A stretch of DNA of 11,857 nucleotides from Betaproteobacteria bacterium (GTDB lineage: Bacteria > Pseudomonadota > Gammaproteobacteria > Burkholderiales > SG8-41), in NCBI GenBank assembly GCA_021732805.1, contig JAKFUJ010000429.1, positions 1-11,857 on the forward strand, given 5' to 3'. Position numbers and translations under genes: made by a program. The notes under the pieces are model-generated. The model ran no database searches. It had not been told where the DNA came from and worked only from the letters and a program-made list of their open reading frames with translations. Of the stretch, positions 7,106 through 11,857 are shown one piece after another. The stretch's first letter is position 1. Each line of letters begins with the position of its first letter.

Positions 7106-7951
7106 TTACGTTTTAAGCAGGGCGCGCGTGGCGTCAGCGCCCTCGCGCGACACGTCCAGCGCAGGCCGGGCCCACAACGCGGGATTCGGCGCTTCGTAAC
7201 TCAGATATCCCTGATAACTTTTTTCAGCGAGCAGTGCAAATACTTCCGGCCAGCGCACGCAGCCCCCGCCCGGTGCCAGACGGTCGGTCGGGCGCAACAT
7301 GCCCGGCGGCGGCGTGGCCGGCACGTCGCTGTACTGAAACGCGAATATATGCTCCGCCGGCACCTCGGCAAAACCGCGACCGCCGCTGCCGCTGCGTTCG
7401 AGGTGGTAGGCATCGAGCAACAGGCCGAACGCCGGATGCGCCACCCGCGCATGCAGTTCGCGCGCAGTCTCCAGCCGGTTCATGGTCAGGTGCGCAGAAC
7501 TGTACTCATAAGCGATGCGCAGACCGTAGACGGCGACGATATCCGCCGCAGCGCGCATGTTGGCGACGGCGGTGTCCATGCTGCCCGTGGCCTGCCCGGT
7601 GGCGGTCATGATCATGTCGCAACCGACCGCTTTGGCGGTTTTGCAGGTTTCCTCCAGCACGTCCAGCAGGCGTCCGCATTCATCGCCTTTGGCAAACAGC
7701 AGTCCGTATTCGGTGCCCGTGACAGCGACTTTTATGCCGGATTCATCTATCAGCCGGATAACGTCATCACGTGACATCCCCGCCTGATAACACTGTTTGA
7801 CGTCGCTGCGGCGGATTTCGACGCCGTTCCAGCCGGTATTACGTGCGATGCGCAGAACATCGGCGAACGTTGTGGTCTCCAGCGTCCAGGCATGCAGCGC
7901 GAGGCGCTGTGCAAAACGCTGAAAATGGAGCTGCAGCGACAGGTCAGGCAT
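7106..7951 (-). CDS. Sugar phosphate isomerase/epimerase-like TIM-barrel protein (AP endonuclease 2 superfamily)
   Basis: A 281-residue protein of the xylose-isomerase-like TIM-barrel group, whose members (hydroxypyruvate isomerase, IolE, tagatose epimerase and others) use a divalent metal. Numbering is from the ATG at 7951. Visible marks are the N-terminal WTLETTTFADVLRIARNTGW (22-41) and WNGVEIRR (41-48). Likely metal-site residues are Glu149 (AYEYSS), Asp180 and His183 (LLLDAYHLE) and Glu253 (LSYEAPN). The late block RLAPGGGCVRWPEVFALL (224-241) matches the family's R-x-x-PG-x-G-x-x-x-W segment. The usual His before this block seems to be Gln206 or Asp209 (FAFQYSD), so the metal site may not be canonical. 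The start is uncertain: a TTG at 7963 would add four residues, and neither start has a clear ribosome site. It is the likely first gene of an operon with frmA and aspartate dehydrogenase. The true substrate is unknown; the name describes fold only. Confidence 0.85.
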   Translation of the reverse strand: MPDLSLQLHFQRFAQRLALHAWTLETTTFADVLRIARNTGWNGVEIRRSDVKQCYQAGMSRDDVIRLIDESGIKVAVTGTEYGLLFAKGDECGRLLDVLEETCKTAKAVGCDMIMTATGQATGSMDTAVANMRAAADIVAVYGLRIAYEYSSAHLTMNRLETARELHARVAHPAFGLLLDAYHLERSGSGGRGFAEVPAEHIFAFQYSDVPATPPPGMLRPTDRLAPGGGCVRWPEVFALLAEKSYQGYLSYEAPNPALWARPALDVSREGADATRALLKT

Positions 7952-7986
7952 GGAATCGGTCAATGGGAGTAGACTGGCATTCTAGT

Positions 7987-8904
7987 ATGGCATCTTCATC
8001 AACAACCGCCGCACGCCGTGGTCGTTTCGCCCCATCGCCCACCGGCCCGCTGCATTTCGGCTCGCTGATCGCCGCTGTCGGCAGTTATCTCGACGCACGT
8101 GCAAACCGCGGCGAGTGGCTGGTACGCATCGACGACCTCGACCGCACTCGCATCGTGCCCGGCGCCGCCGCCGGCATTCTGGGCACACTGGAAACATTGG
8201 GCATGGCCTGGGATGGGGCTGTGCTGTACCAAAGCAAACGCGACGAGGCCTATCGGGCAGCCCTGGAAAAACTGAAAAAACGCGACCTGATTTATCCCTG
8301 TTCATGCAGCCGTCGCGAGATCGCCGATTCTGCGGTCGCCGGCATTGACGGCCCGGTCTACCCCGGCACCTGCCGCAAGGGATTACTCTCGGGCCGCGCC
8401 GCGCAGGCGGAACGCATACTGACACTGGGCGCGAAGATTGAATTCAAGGATGCGGTGCAGGGCAAAATTACCCACAATATCGAACGCCAGATCGGTGATT
8501 ACGTGCTGAAACGTGCCGACGGTTTATACGCCTATCAACTGGCGGTGGTGGTAGACGACGAAGCGCATGACATCACCGACATCGTGCGCGGCGCCGACCT
8601 GCTGGATTCAACGCCGAGACAGATTTACCTGCAGCAATTGCTAGGTTATACGATGCCGCGTTATGCCCATCTGCCGGTGGCCGTCAACGTTGTCGGCGAA
8701 AAACTGTCCAAGCAGACGATGGCGGCGCCTGTCGATGCGACAACTCCGGTGCCGATCCTCAACGCTGCGCTGACGTTTCTCGGTCAGGACCATGTGGACT
8801 GCGCACCACAGGACACCCAATCATTCTGGAAACAGGCCGTCGCCGGCTGGCGCATGGATCGCGTGCCGCGCACCCGCACCAGTCCCGCGCCGGCGCTGCC
8901 CTGA
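7987..8904 (+). CDS. gluQ: Glutamyl-Q tRNA(Asp) synthetase
   Basis: A 305-residue paralog of the glutamyl-tRNA synthetase catalytic core without the anticodon-binding domain. It attaches glutamate to the queuosine base of tRNA(Asp) and does not charge the tRNA's 3' end. The class I signature is FAPSPTGPLHFGSL (14-27), with HFGS as the HIGH motif. A zinc site of the GluQ type is formed by Cys105 and Cys107 (YPCSCS), Tyr125 and Cys129 (VYPGTC). The KMSKS-like loop is EKLSKQ (238-243), and DYVLKRADGLYAYQLAVVVDD (171-191) is a core block. Length fits the family (about 290-310). The start at 7987 gives the expected short lead-in to RGRFAPSP; a GGGAG at 7965-7969 is rather far upstream. No dksA is next to it, unlike in many gammaproteobacteria. 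The stop abuts the stop of the convergent CoA-transferase with no gap, and the gene is probably transcribed alone. Confidence 0.95.
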   Translation: MASSSTTAARRGRFAPSPTGPLHFGSLIAAVGSYLDARANRGEWLVRIDDLDRTRIVPGAAAGILGTLETLGMAWDGAVLYQSKRDEAYRAALEKLKKRDLIYPCSCSRREIADSAVAGIDGPVYPGTCRKGLLSGRAAQAERILTLGAKIEFKDAVQGKITHNIERQIGDYVLKRADGLYAYQLAVVVDDEAHDITDIVRGADLLDSTPRQIYLQQLLGYTMPRYAHLPVAVNVVGEKLSKQTMAAPVDATTPVPILNAALTFLGQDHVDCAPQDTQSFWKQAVAGWRMDRVPRTRTSPAPALP

Positions 8905-10176
8905 TCAGATCACTTTTTTGTCGCGCAGCGCGGCAATGGTTTTTGCGTCGTAACCGAGTTCACCGAGTATGGTTTCACTGTCGGCCCCCACCGGGCGCGG
9001 CGGCGTATCGGCGCGCGGGCCATCATGCGCAAAGGTGAACGGTGACAGCGGCACCTTCAGGTCTTTCCTGAACCCGGTCTCTGCCGGCGGGAAAGTGTGA
9101 AACAGCCCGCGTGATGCCGTTTGCGCTTCGGCCATGCATTCCGGAATCGTGCGCACGCGTCCGGCCGGAGCACCCGCTTCGTTGAACAGCGGCTCCCATT
9201 CGTCGGCACTGCGCGTCATCAGCTTTTCCTGCATCAGCGCGCGCAACGCCGGAATGTTGTCGCGGCGCGCAGCAGCATTGGCAAAACGCAAGTCGTCATT
9301 GAGCGCGTTCAGCCCCAGCACTTTGAGCAAACCCTGATGCTGGTGCTCCTCGTTGATGGCAAACGCAATCAAACCGTCGGCGGTATTGAACGTGGTCGAT
9401 GCCGGTGAACGACTCGCCGCATCGTTGCCGCCTGGCTTCGGCGCAGCGCCGGTGTTCATGTAGGCCGTCACTACCGACGCCATCAGCACGATGTTGGTGT
9501 CGAGCATCGACAGGTCGATGTACTGACCTTTGCCGGTGCATTGTTTCTGGTACAGGGCAGCCGACACCGCATAAGCCGCGGCCAACCCGGTTGAATAATC
9601 GATGATCGGCGGCCCTGCTTTCAGCGGACCGCTTTCCCTGGTGCCGGTGACGCTCATGAAACCCGACCACGCCTGGATCACGCTGTCATAGGCCGGGTGT
9701 TTCTGCTTCGGTCCCGTATTGCCGTAAGCGGTCACCGACATGAAGATCACCTCGGGATTGACCTTTTTCACCGCCTCGTAATCGATGCCGCGCTTGGCTG
9801 CCGATCCGCTGCGCAGGTTCTGCACGACGACATCGCATTCCGCAGCAAGCTTCAGGAAAATATCGCGGCCTTCGGGTTTGTTCAGATCCAGCGACAGGAA
9901 GCGCTTGTTCGACGACTGGGTCATGAAGCCCAGCGACATGCCCTGCTGGCCAAACGAGGGATCGGCTTCGGTGCGCCAGCGCACGGTCTCGCCCCTGCCC
10001 GGCGGTTCGATCTTGATCACTTCGGCGCCGAGCAGCGCCAGTTGGTAGGCGCAGAACGGCCCGGCCAGCACACGCGTCAGGTCCAGCACCCTGATGCCGG
10101 CAAACGCTCTTTGGTCAGCGGTTTCTTTTTTTGCTGCCTGAGTTGCTGCCTGAGTTGCTGCCTGAGTTGTTGCCAT
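8905..10176 (-). CDS. CaiB/BaiF family III CoA-transferase, complete
   Basis: A 423-residue class III CoA-transferase that exchanges CoA between two carboxylic acids in the cytoplasm. In order: GIRVLDLTRVLAGPFCAYQL (27-46), LGAEVIKIEPPGRGE (49-63), the NKRFLSLDLNKPEGR block (90-104), and PAYDSVIQAWSG (161-172). The likely catalytic Asp193 is in GPPIIDYSTG (188-197), aligned with Asp169 of formyl-CoA transferase, which forms the acyl-enzyme anhydride. A GKGQYIDLSMLD block and the C-terminal domain follow. The start at 10176 is fixed by AAGGAG (10183-10188) six bases upstream; a TTG at 10191 is not needed. The first 16 residues, rich in T/Q/A with three TQAA units, lie ahead of the family's usual start and are encoded by a 12-bp tandem repeat. 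The gene has its own likely extended -10 promoter. The substrate is unknown; the nearest transporter-like gene is the Bug receptor past the patatin gene. Confidence 0.93.
   Translation of the reverse strand: MATTQAATQAATQAAKKETADQRAFAGIRVLDLTRVLAGPFCAYQLALLGAEVIKIEPPGRGETVRWRTEADPSFGQQGMSLGFMTQSSNKRFLSLDLNKPEGRDIFLKLAAECDVVVQNLRSGSAAKRGIDYEAVKKVNPEVIFMSVTAYGNTGPKQKHPAYDSVIQAWSGFMSVTGTRESGPLKAGPPIIDYSTGLAAAYAVSAALYQKQCTGKGQYIDLSMLDTNIVLMASVVTAYMNTGAAPKPGGNDAASRSPASTTFNTADGLIAFAINEEHQHQGLLKVLGLNALNDDLRFANAAARRDNIPALRALMQEKLMTRSADEWEPLFNEAGAPAGRVRTIPECMAEAQTASRGLFHTFPPAETGFRKDLKVPLSPFTFAHDGPRADTPPRPVGADSETILGELGYDAKTIAALRDKKVI
10131..10173. repeat. 12-bp tandem repeat (three perfect copies plus a partial fourth) in the CoA-transferase 5' end
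   Basis: The plus strand shows TTGCTGCCTGAG three times head to tail at 10131-10142, 10143-10154 and 10155-10166, then a partial copy TTGTTGC. In the minus-strand gene each unit codes for TQAA. Because the unit is 12 bp, gain or loss of a copy keeps the frame, so only the length of the N-terminal tail would vary. Confidence 0.9.
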
Positions 10177-10202
10177 GATGCTCTCCTTCAAAAACTCCGG
10201 GC

Positions 10203-10211
10203 ATCATATCA
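10203..10211 (-). promoter_or_regulatory. Extended -10 promoter candidate for the CoA-transferase gene
   Basis: The minus strand has TGATATGAT, an extended -10 element (TG, one base, then TATGAT with 5 of 6 consensus bases), 27 bases before the ATG at 10176. A transcript would carry a leader of about 20 bases containing the AAGGAG ribosome site. No good -35 is seen, which extended -10 promoters tolerate. The 91-bp gap 10177-10267 shows nothing else of note. Confidence 0.4.
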
Positions 10212-10267
10212 AGCCGTCCACCGCTGACGGCGCGGCAGTTCACATTGCGCCGCATTCCATTGAGCGT

Positions 10268-11146
10268 CTATCGAGTGACCGGCACCGCACCGAAGCGCAG
10301 CGGCAACGATTTTTCTGCAGCAACGCGCGCAATCAGCTCACGCACGCGCGGCACCACTTCGCGCGCGGCTTCTTCGCCGGCGGCGAGATTGGCAATCTTG
10401 TGTGAAAAATCGGTGATGCGCGAGCGGATGGTCTGCGGCCGGATCACCACATCAGCTTTCTGTGCATCGGCAGAACCGCGCCATGACACATCAACCGCGA
10501 TGACGATGTCGGCGCCCATGTCGCGCGCCACCGACGCCGGCACCCGACTTGCCAGACCGCCATCGACGTATTCAATGCCGCGGATCGTCACCGGCCAGAA
10601 CAGTTGCGGCACGCTGGCCGAAGCGCGCACCGCAAGGCCGGTATTGCCACGGTTGAACACCGCCATGCGATTGGTGGCGCGCTCGGCGACGACGGCGGCA
10701 AACGGTTTCTGCAGCGCCTCGATCGGACGATTGCCCACGGCGTTATTGATGTAATACTGAAGACGTCCGCCTTGGATAATACCGGGGCCAAACGCAGTGA
10801 AGTCGAGCAAGTCACTGTCCTGGATGGACAGCGTCAGGGTTTCAAGCGCTGATGCGCTCATGCCGCCCGCATGGAGAGCGGCGGCTATCGCGCCTGAGCT
10901 GACGCCGACGATGACATCGGCTTCGATGCCGGCTTCCTCTAAAGCCTTGAGTACGCCGACATGGGCAAAGCCGCGCGAGCCCCCGGCGCCAAGCACCAGA
11001 CCGATCACCGGACGTGGCGAGGTCACCCTTACCAGCGGCGCGGCATAGGGAGCATCGGCGTCAGTGTGATTAAACGGCGCAGTGGCACATCCCGCCAATA
11101 AACCGGCGGTCAGAGATACCAGGAATTTTCTGCCGAGGCTACGCAT
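10268..11146 (-). CDS. Patatin-like phospholipase (RssA-like), predicted lipoprotein
   Basis: A 292-residue serine lipase/acyl hydrolase of the patatin family, which uses a Ser-Asp dyad. Residues 1-20 form a lipoprotein signal: MRSLGRK, a hydrophobic core, then the lipobox LLAGC with Cys20 as the lipid-modified residue, so the enzyme probably sits on a periplasm-facing membrane. The glycine-rich oxyanion loop is GAGGSRG (53-59), the nucleophile elbow is GVSSG (81-85) with Ser83, and the dyad Asp195 is in VDGGLASRVP (194-203). The start at 11146 is preferred because it gives a normal signal peptide. Longer versions (ATG at 11191, TTG at 11242) would put 15 or more polar residues ahead of the signal, and none has a strong ribosome site. 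It is divergent from the downstream Bug gene and lies 91 bp upstream of the CoA-transferase on the same strand, which has its own likely promoter. Lipid substrate unknown. Confidence 0.9.
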   Translation of the reverse strand: MRSLGRKFLVSLTAGLLAGCATAPFNHTDADAPYAAPLVRVTSPRPVIGLVLGAGGSRGFAHVGVLKALEEAGIEADVIVGVSSGAIAAALHAGGMSASALETLTLSIQDSDLLDFTAFGPGIIQGGRLQYYINNAVGNRPIEALQKPFAAVVAERATNRMAVFNRGNTGLAVRASASVPQLFWPVTIRGIEYVDGGLASRVPASVARDMGADIVIAVDVSWRGSADAQKADVVIRPQTIRSRITDFSHKIANLAAGEEAAREVVPRVRELIARVAAEKSLPLRFGAVPVTR

Positions 11147-11190
11147 AATGCTTCGAGTGTGTGATGACCGCTCATTCGAGTCAAGGTTCA

Positions 11191-11218
11191 TTGTCGGGTT
11201 ATTGGGGGCCAGTTTACT
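11191..11218 (+). promoter_or_regulatory. Weak promoter candidate for the right-hand Bug receptor gene
   Basis: TTGTCG (11191-11196) and TTTACT (11213-11218) are 16 bases apart; each matches the sigma-70 consensus at 4 of 6 positions. If real, transcription would start near 11225, at the edge of the palindrome at 11225-11237, leaving a leader of about 105 bases. Support is weak on sequence alone. Confidence 0.2.
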
Positions 11219-11224
11219 CTCATC

Positions 11225-11237
11225 GACCAATTTGGTC
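11225..11237. promoter_or_regulatory. 13-bp palindrome, possible operator in the divergent patatin/Bug gap
   Basis: GACCAA and TTGGTC form a perfect inverted repeat around a single central T. Placed between two divergent genes and just after a candidate promoter, it is a reasonable protein-binding site. No regulator gene is in the window, so the factor is unknown. Confidence 0.35.
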
Positions 11238-11288
11238 TGCAATGGTTGCCATGCTGCGGCAAACCCGACAGAATCTCCTCAGCGCGGT

Positions 11289-11309
11289 AATCGAAAATCG
11301 AAAATCCAA
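11289..11309. repeat. Short heptamer repeat (three units) upstream of the Bug gene
   Basis: AATCGAA occurs at 11289-11295 and again at 11296-11302, followed by the near copy AATCCAA at 11303-11309. The array ends about 12 bases before the GGAGGAG ribosome site of the next gene, so it would lie in its mRNA leader. Confidence 0.8.
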
Positions 11310-11332
11310 ACCGCACAATCCGGAGGAGCATG

Positions 11333-11857
11333 ATGAAACTCACACGTGTTTTTGCAGCACTGCTTGCGGCATCCCCTTTCTGCACCGGCTTCAGCGCGTC
11401 TGCCGCTGACACCCCCTATCCCAACCGTTCGATCCGCGTGCTGGTACCCAATGGCGCGGGCAGTTCGGTCGACACCCTGACACGGATCGTCACCAACAAG
11501 CTGGGTGACGTCATCGGCCAGCAACTGGTGATCGACAACCGCGCCGGCGCAGGCGGCATCATCGGCATGGAAATCGCGAAGGCCGCCAATCCGGACGGCT
11601 ACACGCTGGTCGCCGCCACCACCGCCGCATCCACCATCGCCCGGCTGCTGGTCAAAAATCCGACCTATCATCCGGTGAACGATTACGAATCGGTGGTGCA
11701 GTTCGCTGAAACGCTGAACGTGCTGGTTGTGGCAAATGCGCTGCCGGTGAAAACCGTGCCGGAATTCATTGCTTATGCCAAAACCGGCAAAAAACCCTTC
11801 AACATGGCCTCCGCCGGCGTGGGCTCGCAAAGCCACCTGTCAGGCGCCTATTTCCTG
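11333..11857 (+). CDS. Bug/TctC family periplasmic substrate-binding receptor, N-terminal part (3' end outside window)
   Basis: The first 175 codons of a second Bug-family solute receptor; the frame is still open at the window end. The signal peptide covers about residues 1-25 (MKLTRVFAALLAAS, then SASAA before DTPYP). The hallmark YPNRSIRVLVPNGAGSSVD (29-47) contains the conserved Asp47 of the ligand loop. NPDGYTLVAATT and the later ASAGVGSQSHLSGAYF block, equivalent to GSxGxGTxxHL in relatives, follow. A GGAGGAG site (11322-11328) precedes two adjacent ATGs at 11330 and 11333; spacing favours 11333. This receptor is only distantly like the one at 3876-4859, so a different ligand is likely. 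It has the divergent gap 11147-11332 to itself as a control region. Membrane subunits are not in view. Confidence 0.92.
   Translation, partial: MKLTRVFAALLAASPFCTGFSASAADTPYPNRSIRVLVPNGAGSSVDTLTRIVTNKLGDVIGQQLVIDNRAGAGGIIGMEIAKAANPDGYTLVAATTAASTIARLLVKNPTYHPVNDYESVVQFAETLNVLVVANALPVKTVPEFIAYAKTGKKPFNMASAGVGSQSHLSGAYFL

Noticed and set aside
8902..8919. Small inverted repeat TGAT/ATCA followed by six T's at the gluQ end, resembling a terminator
   Set aside because: The stem is only four A/T-rich pairs, and the T-run is explained by the two Lys codons at the C-terminus of the convergent CoA-transferase.
10177..10191. TTG start at 10191 for the complete CoA-transferase
   Set aside because: The ribosome site AAGGAG at 10183-10188 would be inside the reading frame; it is correctly spaced for the ATG at 10176.
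11147..11242. N-terminal extension of the patatin-like protein (starts at 11191 or 11242)
   Set aside because: It would place a polar stretch in front of a well-formed lipoprotein signal and lacks a ribosome site.

Overview
The window looks like chromosomal DNA of a GC-rich betaproteobacterium, most likely of the Burkholderiales/Alcaligenaceae type. This is inferred from two Bug/TctC-type periplasmic substrate-binding proteins without their own membrane components, two family III (CaiB/BaiF) CoA-transferases, and a free-standing glutamyl-Q-tRNA(Asp) synthetase. No rRNA, tRNA, CRISPR array, transposase or phage gene was seen. Nine genes are supported, plus a cut gene at each edge that is included in that count's context: the left edge holds the end of a CoA-transferase and the right edge the first half of a Bug protein. 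Coding density is high and no gap exceeds 300 bases.

Layout. (1) 1-3829, plus strand: the C-terminal part of a CaiB/BaiF CoA-transferase, then two tandem paralogous carboxyltransferase (acyl-CoA carboxylase beta-type) genes. This looks like one operon for CoA activation and carboxylation or decarboxylation of an organic acid. Biotin carboxylase and biotin carrier genes are not in view. (2) 3876-4859, minus, convergent: a secreted Bug/TctC solute receptor. A 264-bp gap with a possible promoter follows. (3) 5124-7951, minus: a probable three-gene operon read from right to left. It encodes a TIM-barrel sugar-isomerase-like protein, a class III (glutathione-dependent formaldehyde) alcohol dehydrogenase, and an aspartate-dehydrogenase-family protein. 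The last two are joined by a TGATG stop/start overlap. (4) 7987-8904, plus: gluQ, divergent from block 3 with only about 35 bp between start codons. (5) 8905-10176, minus: a complete CaiB/BaiF CoA-transferase with a 12-bp tandem repeat at its N-terminus. (6) 10268-11146, minus: a patatin-like phospholipase with a lipoprotein signal. (7) 11333-end, plus: a second Bug/TctC receptor, divergent from the patatin gene. The gap between them carries a 13-bp palindrome and a short heptamer repeat.

Taken together, the region reads as accessory catabolism: uptake of carboxylic acids by Bug receptors, CoA activation by CoA-transferases, and carboxyl transfer on the CoA ester. The actual substrates cannot be read from the sequence. 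The least ordinary observation is the carboxyltransferase pair. The two paralogs deviate from the classical family motifs at different places, which would fit an obligate heteromeric enzyme. Nothing seen amounts to a proven new system.
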